In this document: positions 34,317 through 43,165 of the stretch, piece after piece
Layout of the letters: each line of letters starts with the position of its first letter
Position numbering within the stretch: the stretch's first letter is position 1
Assembly: GCF_946482535.1 (NCBI RefSeq)
Contig: NZ_CAMLRU010000002.1
Coordinates: 1 to 54,453, forward strand
Reading direction: 5' to 3'
Source: an uncultured Flavobacterium sp.
GTDB lineage: Bacteria; Bacteroidota; Bacteroidia; Flavobacteriales; Flavobacteriaceae
Length of the DNA stretch: 54,453 nt
Notes under the pieces: generated by a model
Seen by the model: only the letters and a program-made list of their open reading frames with translations
Database searches by the model: none
What the model was told of the DNA's origin: nothing
Position numbers and translations under genes: made by a program

Positions 34317-35477
34317 ATGAAAAAATTATTTTTTAGTCTTACTTTTTTATCTGCATTATTTGTTGGTTGTTCAACCGATGATGATGAAGGAACTGTTCAA
34401 CCGGTAGAAGGAGAATTAACCGGTTCAATCACTACAAACAAAACTTATGCTTTTGGTAATTATACTTTAAACGGAATTGTAACTATAGAAAGCGGAGTGA
34501 CCGTAACTTTTGACGCCGGTTCGACCATTACTGCCAATGCGGCTAATGGTGTAGATGCTATTGTAGTGAAAAACGGAGGGAAATTAATCATGAACGGAAC
34601 AGCGGCTCAACCAATTGTGTTGACTGAACCTTCTGCAACTCCGGGTTCTTGGGGTGGCATCATTATGTATGGCGATGCGCCAATCAACGGTGCCGGTGGT
34701 GTAACTACCAAAACTTCTGAAGACGGATTAAACCTTACTTACGGCGGAACCAATGCTGCGCACAACGGCGGAACTTTACGTTATGTAAGAGTAGAATATG
34801 CCGGAAAGAAAATTACTGACGGAACCAGTGAAATGAATGGTTTTTCATTTTACTCTGTAGGAACCGGAACTACTTTAGACCACTTAGTATCTTACAAAGG
34901 TGCGGATGACGGTTATGAATTTTATGGTGGAACTGTAAGTGCTACCAACTTAGTTTCTTACGGAAATTATGATGATTCTTTCGACTGGCAAGATGGTTGG
35001 AAAGGTCAAAACAACTCCAACTGGTACGCTTACCAAGTAGGTACAGGAAATTTCGGAATGGAAATCGAAGCTTCTAATAATAACAATGCTTATTGGCCGG
35101 TAATTACCAATATCACTTTGATAAGAGCAGCCGGAACAGTTACTGAAGGAGGTTCATCTGCCGCAGAATATGATGCCATCCAATTCAAAAAACAAGGAAA
35201 CGGAGATTTTACTAACGTTGTAATCTCAGGATATACCACTGCCAATTCAACTGCAGTTAGAATTCAAGATGCTGCCACCAATACTGATCAAGTAAACGGA
35301 AACAAAATCAAGCTTACTACTGTAAAAATCAATGACGGTACTTCACAATTTGCCGGTGCAGGAAGTTTGAGCGTAGCTTTCCCTACAGGACAATACACAA
35401 CCAGCGAAAGTGCTACCGGAGCTAATATTGCTTCAGGGGTTTGGGCAACAGTTAATGGTACTGTTTTGGTACCATAA
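34317..35477 (+). CDS. Surface lipoprotein with beta-helix (pectate-lyase-like) repeats
   Basis: 386 residues. Lipoprotein signal with the lipobox LFVGC (Cys18). The rest is a right-handed beta-helix-like series: GIVTIESGVTVTFDAGSTI, GSWGGIIMYGDAPING and TLRYVRVEYAGKKI, with DDGYEFYGGTVS and DDSFDWQDGW in the middle. Such proteins are often linked to TonB receptors. The Asp/Trp/Gly-rich turns could bind metal or glycan, but no catalytic site is clear. It has a strong terminator and lies 160 bp after the receptor gene. Confidence 0.85.
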   Translation: MKKLFFSLTFLSALFVGCSTDDDEGTVQPVEGELTGSITTNKTYAFGNYTLNGIVTIESGVTVTFDAGSTITANAANGVDAIVVKNGGKLIMNGTAAQPIVLTEPSATPGSWGGIIMYGDAPINGAGGVTTKTSEDGLNLTYGGTNAAHNGGTLRYVRVEYAGKKITDGTSEMNGFSFYSVGTGTTLDHLVSYKGADDGYEFYGGTVSATNLVSYGNYDDSFDWQDGWKGQNNSNWYAYQVGTGNFGMEIEASNNNNAYWPVITNITLIRAAGTVTEGGSSAAEYDAIQFKKQGNGDFTNVVISGYTTANSTAVRIQDAATNTDQVNGNKIKLTTVKINDGTSQFAGAGSLSVAFPTGQYTTSESATGANIASGVWATVNGTVLVP

Positions 35478-35497
35478 TTAAATCAAAAAATTAAATT

Positions 35498-35529
35498 AAT
35501 CCCTCAATAACAATTGAGGGATTTTTTTT
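35498..35529 (+). terminator. Terminator of the beta-helix lipoprotein gene
   Basis: 11-bp stem AATCCCTCAAT / ATTGAGGGATT followed by eight T residues. Confidence 0.9.
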
Positions 35530-35554
35530 GGTACAATATTTGAAAATATTTTTA

Positions 35555-35562
35555 TACATTTG
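35555..35562 (+). promoter_or_regulatory. -7 promoter box of the CTD-only protein
   Basis: TACATTTG matches TAnnTTTG, 19 bases before the ATG at 35582. Confidence 0.55.
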
Positions 35563-35581
35563 TAATAACCAAATTAGAGTC

Positions 35582-35893
35582 ATGGCTAGAAACTACTTTT
35601 TAACAACTTTATCTTTCTTATTGTTTTCTCTGGTGTCATTGGCACAAGACGGAAAACAACAGGGAGAATCGCTTGGTTTTTATCCGAATCCTGTCAGCAA
35701 CGGAAAGATTTACATTACCTCCAAAACTGCTCTTGACAAAGAGATTCTTATTTTTGATGTACTAGGTAAAAAAGTGTTGCAAACTACGATTTCCTCTAAA
35801 GAGCTAAACATCACTTCTATTCCTCCTGGCGTTTACATTATAAAAATTACCGAAGGCGACACTACCACCACTAGAAAACTAATTGTCAGATAG
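35582..35893 (+). CDS. Small secreted protein made of only a T9SS type A sorting domain
   Basis: 103 residues. Signal peptide 1-21 (ends SLAQ), then a short linker (DGKQQGESLG) and the whole mature chain is a T9SS type A C-terminal domain: FYPNPVSNGKIYI, EILIFDVLGKKVLQT, PPGVYIIKI and RKLIVR. There is no cargo domain. This is the normal sorting signal without a protein to sort. It has its own promoter box and sits between two larger genes of the same locus; its CTD is similar to that of the next protein. Not a broken gene: start, frame and stop are intact. Confidence 0.9.
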   Translation: MARNYFLTTLSFLLFSLVSLAQDGKQQGESLGFYPNPVSNGKIYITSKTALDKEILIFDVLGKKVLQTTISSKELNITSIPPGVYIIKITEGDTTTTRKLIVR

Positions 35894-35966
35894 TTAAAAT
35901 TTAGTTTTTTAAGCTTTATTTAATCATTTTTTTACATTCTTTTTTTTGGCTAACAAATATTGTGAT

Positions 35967-35974
35967 TATATTTG
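35967..35974 (+). promoter_or_regulatory. -7 promoter box of the T9SS protein gene
   Basis: TATATTTG with TTG at 35946-35948 (18 bp spacer), 22 bases upstream of the ATG at 35997. Confidence 0.65.
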
Positions 35975-35996
35975 TAGGCTAATTAAATTTAAAAAA

Positions 35997-37859
35997 ATGA
36001 AAAAAATTTACTCTTTATTATTACTTACTGCCACCTCTTTGTCTTTCGGACAAGTTTTGACAGATGATTTTAATTATCCTGACAATACTTTATTGACTGC
36101 TAATGGTTGGAGTGCTCACAGTGGAGCAGGAACTAATGCTGTCGATGTTGGTACTGCCAATGGATTGACATATGCCGGATACAATACCGTTGCCAATAAT
36201 GCAGCACGATTGGATAATACCGGAGAAGATGTAAACAAACCTTTTGCGGCAGCTGTAACTTCAGGATCTCTTTATTTCTCATTTTTAGTTAATGTAACTT
36301 CGGGCGACGCCGGGTATTTTGCTCATTTAGGAACAGCTCCAAGTACATTTGCTGCCAGAATTTACGTAAAACCTTCTGCTAATGCAGGTAAAATAAACTT
36401 TGGCATTTCAAATACAAGTACTGCTTCATTCGCAACAAGTCCTACTGATTTCGATTTAAATACAACCTATTTAATTATTGTTAAATATGATGTTACGGCT
36501 TCTGGTGCGGCCAGTATTTGGGTGAAATCAACTGGAGTCCCAGCAACTGAAGCTGCTGCCGGAACACCGGAACACACTACTTCAGGAAGCGGAACAGCAA
36601 GTATCGGTGGAGTATTTTTAAGACAATACGCAGCTACTCAAAACATAACTGTAGATGAAATCAAAGTTTATACTACTTGGTTTGGTACTGCGGCTTGTAG
36701 CTTAACTTTAAACACTGAAACTTCTGTTTGTGACGCTACTACCTTAAATATTGATACATACACAGCTACTATTCCTTTCACAGGAGGGAATACCGGTTCT
36801 TATAGTTTATCTGTTAATGCAGGTACTATTGGTGGTGACAATCCATCAACTACTGCCGAAGGTAACATTGTAATCACAAATGTTCCTGAAGGAACAAATG
36901 TAACTTTAACTGTGAGTGGCGCTTGTGGGCTTACTAAGACAGTTACTGCTCCTGAGTGTAAACCGGTTAACACTTTACCTTTCCAAGAATCATTCCCTTA
37001 TACAGTAGGAGCCTCTTTGAATGCTGAGCAAAAATGGTCATTGGTAAATACTGGTGACAACATTACAGTGGCTAACGGAAGCATGTCTTACGCGGGAATT
37101 ACTTCTTCAGGAAACTCAATTACCTTTGCAGGTGCTGGTGGTGAGTCAAGAACTTTGTTCACAAGTACTAACTCAGAATCAATATTTGCATCATTCATTG
37201 TTACCGCTTCTGATTTGACAAACATTACTACAGACTTAACTAGCACTTATTTTGCATTATTTACTGATGCTACAGGTGCTTCAACGAATGCCAGACTTTG
37301 GATTCGTAAAAGCGGAACTCAATACCAATACGGTTTAGGAACAGGGGCTTCAGCTACAGATTGGGATCCTACTCTATACAATGCCGGTGACATTCAATAT
37401 GTTGTTTTAAGCTATGACTTTGCTGCAAATGCTTTATCTTTATACATCAATCCAACCATTGGTGGAAGTGCAGCTCCAACATTGAGCGTAACCCCAACCG
37501 TAGCATTCGCTAACTTAGGAGGATTCATGTTCAGACAAGATAGTGCCACCGCTACACCGACAATTTTAGCAGACGAATTAAGAATCGCGACTACTGCAAA
37601 CTTTACTTTAGGAACAAATCAAAACCAAATCACAGGTTTAAAAGTATACCCAAACCCGGTTGCTAACGGAACTTTGTTCATCGAAACTGCGGCTAATGCT
37701 GAAAGAACAGTTACTGTTTACGACCTTTTAGGCAAACAAGTTTTAAGCACTACAACTTCTGAAAACGCTATCAACGTAAGCAACCTTAATGCAGGTGTTT
37801 ATGTAGTTAAAATTACAGAAGAAGGCAAAACAGCTTCTACTAAATTGGTTATCGAATAA
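35997..37859 (+). CDS. T9SS-secreted protein with two lectin-like domains
   Basis: 620 residues from the ATG at 35997. Signal peptide 1-18 (ends LSFGQ). Two similar beta-rich modules (about 20-225 and 325-535), each with an FNYP/FPYTVG...NGWS-type start and DARLWIR/ARIYVK strands, resemble LamG/concanavalin-like domains. An Ig-like part lies between them. The last 75 residues are a T9SS type A sorting domain (VYPNPVANGTLFI, GVYVVKI, STKLVIE). No catalytic motif. Probably binds glycan or surface material outside the cell. Confidence 0.87.
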   Translation: MKKIYSLLLLTATSLSFGQVLTDDFNYPDNTLLTANGWSAHSGAGTNAVDVGTANGLTYAGYNTVANNAARLDNTGEDVNKPFAAAVTSGSLYFSFLVNVTSGDAGYFAHLGTAPSTFAARIYVKPSANAGKINFGISNTSTASFATSPTDFDLNTTYLIIVKYDVTASGAASIWVKSTGVPATEAAAGTPEHTTSGSGTASIGGVFLRQYAATQNITVDEIKVYTTWFGTAACSLTLNTETSVCDATTLNIDTYTATIPFTGGNTGSYSLSVNAGTIGGDNPSTTAEGNIVITNVPEGTNVTLTVSGACGLTKTVTAPECKPVNTLPFQESFPYTVGASLNAEQKWSLVNTGDNITVANGSMSYAGITSSGNSITFAGAGGESRTLFTSTNSESIFASFIVTASDLTNITTDLTSTYFALFTDATGASTNARLWIRKSGTQYQYGLGTGASATDWDPTLYNAGDIQYVVLSYDFAANALSLYINPTIGGSAAPTLSVTPTVAFANLGGFMFRQDSATATPTILADELRIATTANFTLGTNQNQITGLKVYPNPVANGTLFIETAANAERTVTVYDLLGKQVLSTTTSENAINVSNLNAGVYVVKITEEGKTASTKLVIE

Positions 37860-37875
37860 TCCATTTTACAAATAC

Positions 37876-37916
37876 AAAAAGCCCTGTCTTGTTCCAAAAA
37901 CTAGACGGGGCTTTTT
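37876..37916 (+). terminator. Terminator of the T9SS protein gene
   Basis: Stem AAAAAGCCCTGTCT / AGACGGGGCTTTTT with one G-T pair and T run. Confidence 0.85.
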
Positions 37917-37925
37917 TATTTTCCT

Positions 37926-37933
37926 TACTTTTG
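37926..37933 (+). promoter_or_regulatory. -7 promoter box of the LuxE-like gene
   Basis: TACTTTTG matches TAnnTTTG, 21 bases before the TTG start codon. Confidence 0.5.
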
Positions 37934-37954
37934 CATCGCTGAAAAATATATACT

Positions 37955-38935
37955 TTGATCAATCCTCAAGACATATTTACGATTTCTTCCCAAAAGCAAT
38001 TTGAAAAAATAGCTTTAAAGGTTTTTCGTTACCAATATGAGAACAATCAAGTCTATCGAGAATTCTGCGATTTCTTAAATACTGATGTTCAAAAAGTAAA
38101 ATCATTAGTCCAAATTCCGTTTTTGCCGATACAGTTTTTTAAAAGCCATGAGGTTGTTTCCAATAGCAATGACATCCAAGAAACCTTCACCAGCAGCGGA
38201 ACAACCGGAATGATTACCAGCAAACATTTGGTGACCGATGTTTCACTCTACGAACAAAGCTATCGCTTGGCTTTCTCCGAATTCTACGGCAATATCGAAG
38301 ACTACGCGGTTTTAGCCTTACTGCCATCCTATTTAGAACGCAGCGGTTCATCGCTGATTTATATGGTAAAGGATTTAATCGAATTGTCTAACAACGAGCA
38401 CAGTGGTTTTTACCTGCACAATTATGAGGAGTTAATCTCAAAATTAATTGAACTCGATAATTCTGGACAAAACGTATTGCTGATTGGCGTGACTTATGCC
38501 TTATTGGATTTAATCGAAAAACATCAATTTGAGTTAAAAAACACCATCATCATGGAAACCGGCGGCATGAAAGGCCAACGCAAAGAAATCATCCGTGAAG
38601 AATTACATAAAATTTTAGCTAAAGGTTTTGGTGTGCCACGCATTCATTCCGAATACGGCATGACCGAATTATTATCGCAAGCGTATTCCCTAGGTAACGG
38701 TATTTTCGAATGCCCAAGCTGGATGCAAATTCTAATTCGCGATACCGAAGACGCTTTGACTTATGTAGACTACGGCATAACCGGCGGTGTGAACGTCATT
38801 GATTTGGCGAATATCAACTCGTGTTCCTTTATCGCTACGCAAGATTTGGGCAAAAAACAGCCCAACAATTCTTTCGAAATATTGGGCCGCTTTGACCATT
38901 CGGATATCCGAGGTTGTAACCTGATGGTTATTTAA
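37955..38935 (+). CDS. LuxE-like acyl-protein synthetase / adenylate-forming enzyme
   Basis: 326 residues from a TTG start (no closer ATG fits). Adenylate-forming motif TSSGTTG (79-85), [14 protein letters not shown] and TQDLGKK. These match the acyl-protein synthetase (LuxE) / PaaK-like family, shorter than typical acyl-CoA ligases. It activates a carboxylic acid as adenylate; the partner is unknown. Its 3' end overlaps tyrS by 8 bp, tail to tail. Confidence 0.8.
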   Translation: MINPQDIFTISSQKQFEKIALKVFRYQYENNQVYREFCDFLNTDVQKVKSLVQIPFLPIQFFKSHEVVSNSNDIQETFTSSGTTGMITSKHLVTDVSLYEQSYRLAFSEFYGNIEDYAVLALLPSYLERSGSSLIYMVKDLIELSNNEHSGFYLHNYEELISKLIELDNSGQNVLLIGVTYALLDLIEKHQFELKNTIIMETGGMKGQRKEIIREELHKILAKGFGVPRIHSEYGMTELLSQAYSLGNGIFECPSWMQILIRDTEDALTYVDYGITGGVNVIDLANINSCSFIATQDLGKKQPNNSFEILGRFDHSDIRGCNLMVI

Positions 38936-40223
38936 CTTTGATTAGGTAATAATTCTTTTTGCCTTTCTGCAACATCAAAAACTGACCGTTAATCAAGTCC
39001 TTTTCGGTAATGATATAATCTGCTGTTACTTTTTCTTTGTTCAACGAAATTGCGTTTTGTTGTAACTCTCGTCTCGCTTCACTGTTCGAAGCCAAGAAAC
39101 CGGTCTTAGCCGAAAGCGCCGCAATCATGTCTAAACCGTTTTCAATGTCAGCTTTTTCAACTTCAGCTTGTGGCACACCTTCAAAAACTTCGAGGAAAGT
39201 CTTGGTGTCCAATTTTTTCAAATCATCCATGGTCGGACTAAAAAATGCTCCGGAAGCAAAAATGGCTTTCTCCAACTCTTCTCTACCGTGAACAAAAGTC
39301 GTCACTTCTTCCGCCAAACGCTTTTGCAACACACGCAAATGCGGTGCCATTTGATGTTCAGCAATCAAAGCGTCAATGGTATCTTTATCTAAAAACGTAA
39401 AAATCTTAATGTATTTCTCCGCATCAACATCAGTAGTATTCAACCAAAACTGGTAAAACTTGTACACAGAAGTTTTATCCGCCGTCAACCAAACATTCCC
39501 GCCTTCGGATTTTCCGAATTTAGAACCATCAGCCTTAGTGATTAACGGACAAGTCATCGCATACGCCTTCGCACCCTCGCCATTCATTCTGCGCACCAAT
39601 TCGGTTCCGGTTGTAATATTTCCCCATTGGTCACTGCCGCCCATTTGCAACAAACAGTGGTGCGTTTTGTACAAATGATGAAAATCGTACCCTTGAATCA
39701 ATTGGTATGTAAACTCCGTAAAACTCATCCCTTCTCCACTTTCACCACTCAAACGTTTCTTCACCGAATCCTTCGCCATCATATAATTCACGGTAATTCT
39801 TTTACCAACATCACGCGCAAAATTGATAAACGAAAAGTCCTTCATCCAATCGTAATTGTTCACCAAAATCGGGGCATTAGCCGCAGTAGAATTAAAGTCT
39901 AAAAAGCGAGACAACACAGCTTTAATTCCGGCCACGTTTTTTTCTAAAGTCGCTTCATCCAACAAATTGCGCTCGTCAGATTTCCCCGAAGGATCACCAA
40001 TCATACCCGTAGCACCACCAACCAAAGCAATCGGTTTGTGTCCAAATTTCTCCAAGTGAACCAACAAAATAATCGGCACCAAACTCCCAATATGCAACGA
40101 ATCACTCGTTGGGTCAAACCCAATATAAGTCGTGGTCATTTCTTTTAAAAGTTGCTCCTCAGTTCCGGGCATCATATCGTGAACTAAGCCACGCCATTGC
40201 AATTCTGCTACTAAATTTCTCAT
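38928..40223 (-). CDS. tyrS: Tyrosyl-tRNA synthetase
   Basis: 431 residues from the ATG at 40221-40223. The frame is open to an ATG at 40244, but the -7 box (40242-40249) overlaps that codon, so the downstream start is correct. Class I motifs: HIGSL (HIGH-like), the tyrosine-binding GGSDQWGNI and KFGKSEGG (KMSKS-type), and a C-terminal S4 RNA-binding domain ([17 protein letters not shown]). Charges tRNA(Tyr). Monocistronic. Confidence 0.97.
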   Translation of the reverse strand: MRNLVAELQWRGLVHDMMPGTEEQLLKEMTTTYIGFDPTSDSLHIGSLVPIILLVHLEKFGHKPIALVGGATGMIGDPSGKSDERNLLDEATLEKNVAGIKAVLSRFLDFNSTAANAPILVNNYDWMKDFSFINFARDVGKRITVNYMMAKDSVKKRLSGESGEGMSFTEFTYQLIQGYDFHHLYKTHHCLLQMGGSDQWGNITTGTELVRRMNGEGAKAYAMTCPLITKADGSKFGKSEGGNVWLTADKTSVYKFYQFWLNTTDVDAEKYIKIFTFLDKDTIDALIAEHQMAPHLRVLQKRLAEEVTTFVHGREELEKAIFASGAFFSPTMDDLKKLDTKTFLEVFEGVPQAEVEKADIENGLDMIAALSAKTGFLASNSEARRELQQNAISLNKEKVTADYIITEKDLINGQFLMLQKGKKNYYLIKVK

Positions 40224-40241
40224 CGTGTAATCAAATTTGCG

Positions 40242-40249
40242 CAAATATA
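40242..40249 (-). promoter_or_regulatory. -7 promoter box of tyrS
   Basis: TATATTTG on the minus strand (exact TAnnTTTG), 18 bases before the tyrS ATG at 40223. It places the transcript start at about 40235. Confidence 0.7.
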
Positions 40250-40264
40250 ATGAGAATTGATTAT

Positions 40265-40347
40265 TTAGGAGCGAAAGGCTCGGGATTTATCAGAAATCCG
40301 TGTTCCTGCTTTTCGCGCTACAAGGTAGCCACTACAATCAGGGCTAA
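40265..40347 (+). repeat. Intergenic element copy 6
   Basis: Begins TTAGGAGCGAAAGGCTCGGG, core TTCCTGCTTTTCGCGCTACA, end ACAATCAGGGCTAA. Shares the inner core with copy 3 and the ends with copy 7. Confidence 0.8.
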
Positions 40348-40381
40348 AAGAAAGTCTTTCGCTTACTTGCTTTCACAAAAT

Positions 40382-40414
40382 AATTCATAATTCGTAATTT
40401 GTAATTCGTAATTT
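40382..40414. repeat. Short AATTCGTAATTT-type tandem repeat
   Basis: Repeats of AATTCRTAATTTG/TAATTCGTAATTT just upstream of the epimerase start; AT-rich slippage-like tract. Confidence 0.55.
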
Positions 40415-40420
40415 AGCAAC

Positions 40421-41413
40421 ATGATTTTAGTCACAGGCGGAACCGGTTTAGTAGGCGCACATTTGCTGCTGCATTTAGCAGAAAGTGAAAACGCCATTCG
40501 TTCCATTTACCGAAATAAAAAAAACATTGAAAAAACCCAATCGCTATTCCGACTTTACCAAAAGGAAGCTTTGTTCAACAAAATCGAATGGGTCAATGCA
40601 GACATCATCGACATTCCTTCTTTAGAAATTGCGTTTCAAAACATAGAATACGTTTACCATTGCGCCGCTTTGATTTCATATGACCCAAAAGACGAAGACC
40701 AACTCCGAAAAATAAACATTGAAGGCACAGCCAACATCGTCAATTTCTGTTTGGCTTATAACGTCAAAAAGCTTTGTCATGTGAGTTCTATAGCCACTTT
40801 GGGTGACTTAAAACCCTACGAAAAAGAAGTATCGGAAACAACCGAATGGAATCCCGAAGCACCACACAGCGATTATGCCATCTCAAAATATGGTGCCGAA
40901 ATGGAAATTTGGCGCGGTCAGCAAGAAGGCTTACAGGTGGTAATCGTTAATCCGGGCGTTATTTTTGGGGCCGGTTTTTGGCAACAAGGAAGCGGTGTTT
41001 TCTTCTCTGCCGTTAAAAAAGGTTTTCCGTTTTACACCAAAGGTTCTACCGGTTATGTAGGCGTCACCAATGTGGTTAAAATCATGATGCTTTTAATGAA
41101 AAGCGATCACAATGGCGAAAGATTCTCTGTCATAGCCGAAAACCTAACGTTCCAAGAAGTCATTTACGCCATAGCCGAAAAACTAAAAGCCAAAAAACCA
41201 AAAACAGAAGCCAAACCTTGGATGCTGGCCATAGCCTGGCGTTTAGATTGGTTTTGCGCCACATTCTTCCGAACCAAAAGACGACTGTCAAAATACAGTG
41301 TCAACTCCTTATTTTCTGCCGAAACTATCTCTAATGAGAAAATAAAAAATGCCTTGGATTTCGAGTTCCAAAGCATTGAAGCTGTTATTCAAGAAGTAGC
41401 CGATTTGGGTTAA
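40421..41413 (+). CDS. NAD-dependent epimerase/dehydratase (SDR extended)
   Basis: 330 residues. Rossmann motif VTGGTGLVGAHLL (4-16) and catalytic YxxxK (YAISK, about 150-154) with the SSIATLGD serine strand. Extended SDR family as in nucleotide-sugar epimerases or 3beta-HSD-type reductases. Substrate unknown; the C-terminus ends with a hydrophobic patch. Between tyrS and a DUF4296 gene on the opposite strand. Confidence 0.85.
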   Translation: MILVTGGTGLVGAHLLLHLAESENAIRSIYRNKKNIEKTQSLFRLYQKEALFNKIEWVNADIIDIPSLEIAFQNIEYVYHCAALISYDPKDEDQLRKINIEGTANIVNFCLAYNVKKLCHVSSIATLGDLKPYEKEVSETTEWNPEAPHSDYAISKYGAEMEIWRGQQEGLQVVIVNPGVIFGAGFWQQGSGVFFSAVKKGFPFYTKGSTGYVGVTNVVKIMMLLMKSDHNGERFSVIAENLTFQEVIYAIAEKLKAKKPKTEAKPWMLAIAWRLDWFCATFFRTKRRLSKYSVNSLFSAETISNEKIKNALDFEFQSIEAVIQEVADLG

Positions 41414-41419
41414 AAAACA

Positions 41420-41803
41420 TCACTGAATTTGCGGAGTTTCAGCATTGGGCATGGGCAGACTACTACCCGTATTTGTTTTTCCTCCAATTTTGTTTGTTTG
41501 TGCTTCCAAACGCTTTTTTACTTCTTCAAACATTTTTTTGTATTCCTCCACGTCAGCCGCATAGTACTTATTACTTTGGGCTACCTGAACACTATCGACT
41601 TGGTATTTTTTATAGAGATATTCATTAGCCGTTTTATTCTTGATTCCGCCTTGAATATTCTGATTTTTAATCGCTTCTAACAAAGAGATATCATACAATA
41701 TATCAATCATCTTGTCTTTAGCAATCAAGTTTTTGGGTTTCTCAACAGTGTCATTGCAACCCATTAAGGCAAGCAATAACAAAAACAAAACACTTTTCCT
41801 CAT
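41420..41803 (-). CDS. DUF4296 lipoprotein
   Basis: 127 residues from the ATG at 41801-41803 (lipoprotein signal with LMGC lipobox). DUF4296 core: DKMIDILYDISLLEAIK (about 33-50) and YKKYQVDSVQVAQSNKYYA (about 70-88), a small helical domain of Bacteroidota. C-terminal low-complexity tail. Last of a minus-strand operon after a GT2 and pyrC; such an order is common in Bacteroidota. Function unknown. Confidence 0.88.
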   Translation of the reverse strand: MRKSVLFLLLLALMGCNDTVEKPKNLIAKDKMIDILYDISLLEAIKNQNIQGGIKNKTANEYLYKKYQVDSVQVAQSNKYYAADVEEYKKMFEEVKKRLEAQTNKIGGKTNTGSSLPMPNAETPQIQ

Positions 41804-41813
41804 TCTTTTTATT

Positions 41814-43154
41814 TTATCGGTCAAACAACAATCGCTTTCCGATTGGTTTTTCACTTACTTTAAAATTGTTATAAACCAATTCTCCATTGACAAATGTATG
41901 GGTAATTCTCGATTTAAAAGTATAGCCTTCAAAAGGCGACCAACCGCAATGGGCCAAAATATTTTCTTTTTTAACATTCCATGGCAATCTCGGATTGACC
42001 AAAACCAAATCGGCATAATAGCCTTCTTTGATAAAACCACGCTTTTCAATTTTAAAAATCTTCGCCGGATTGTGGCACATTTTTTCTACAATTTTTTCAA
42101 TCGAAATCTTGCCTTGATGGTGCGCTTCAAACATAGCTACTACAGCATGTTGTACCAATGGTCCGCCAGAAGGCGCTTTCATATAATTTTGACTTTTTTC
42201 CTCTAAAGTATGCGGTGCATGATCGGTGGCAATCACATCGATTCTGTCGTCCAATAAAGCCTTCCATAAAGAATCTCGGTCTTCAGCCGTTTTTACTGCC
42301 GGATTCCATTTGATCAAATTGCCTTTGCTTTTATAATCTTCATTGGTAAACCACAAATGATGAATACATACCTCTGCAGTGATTTGCTTTTCTTCTAACG
42401 GAATTTTATTGGTAAACAACTCCATTTCTTTGGCGGTTGACAAATGAAAAACGTGTAATCTTGCTCCGGTTTTTTGTGCCAGGGCAATCGCTTTGGAGGA
42501 AGACAAATAACAAGCTTCTTCGCTTCGGATTAAATGATGACATTCTACCGGAATATCTTCTCCGAATTGTAATTTGTATCGCTCTAAATTGGCTTTGATG
42601 GTGCCTTCATCTTCACAGTGTACTGCTATGAGCATTTTGGTAGAGGAAAATATTTTTTCCAAAGACTCAGGATTATCCACTAACATATTACCGGTTGAGG
42701 AGCCAAGAAATAATTTTATTCCGGCCACATTCTTTGGATTGGTTTTTAAAACTTCTTCCAAATTGTCATTGGTGCCACCCATCATAAACGAATAATTGGC
42801 ATAAGACGTTTTGGCCGCAATTTGGTATTTATCTTCTAAAAGTTCTTGGGTAACAGCGTTCGGCACGGTGTTGGGCTGCTCAATAAAAGAAGTGATTCCT
42901 CCGGCAACGGCCGCTCTGCTTTCGGAAGCGATATTCCCTTTGTGCGTTAATCCCGGTTCGCGAAAATGGACTTGGTCATCAATAGCACCCGGAATCAAAT
43001 AACTGCCTTCGGCATCAATGATTTTACAGTTCACCGACTTTGGGCTGATGCTTTCGGCGATTTCGACTATAAATTCGTTTTCAATCAAAACATCGCCTTC
43101 TACAATCTTTCCTTCATTTACAATTTTGGCATTCTTAATTAAAACGGTATTCAT
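41814..43154 (-). CDS. pyrC: Dihydroorotase
   Basis: 446 residues, class I type. It makes dihydroorotate from carbamoyl-aspartate in pyrimidine synthesis. Conserved: HFREPGLTHKG (63-73), PNTVPNA, and DHAPH (about 312-316). The metal-binding motif normally HxH before FREPG reads Q-V-H here (Q61, H63), so the first His ligand is replaced by Gln. Starts 11 bp after the stop of the GT2 gene, and DUF4296 follows. Confidence 0.9.
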   Translation of the reverse strand: MNTVLIKNAKIVNEGKIVEGDVLIENEFIVEIAESISPKSVNCKIIDAEGSYLIPGAIDDQVHFREPGLTHKGNIASESRAAVAGGITSFIEQPNTVPNAVTQELLEDKYQIAAKTSYANYSFMMGGTNDNLEEVLKTNPKNVAGIKLFLGSSTGNMLVDNPESLEKIFSSTKMLIAVHCEDEGTIKANLERYKLQFGEDIPVECHHLIRSEEACYLSSSKAIALAQKTGARLHVFHLSTAKEMELFTNKIPLEEKQITAEVCIHHLWFTNEDYKSKGNLIKWNPAVKTAEDRDSLWKALLDDRIDVIATDHAPHTLEEKSQNYMKAPSGGPLVQHAVVAMFEAHHQGKISIEKIVEKMCHNPAKIFKIEKRGFIKEGYYADLVLVNPRLPWNVKKENILAHCGWSPFEGYTFKSRITHTFVNGELVYNNFKVSEKPIGKRLLFDR

Positions 43155-43165
43155 TTTCGGGTATT

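Noticed and set aside
40224..40244. Longer tyrS start at 40244
   Set aside because: The -7 box (40242-40249) overlaps that codon, so the codon would lie upstream of the transcript start.
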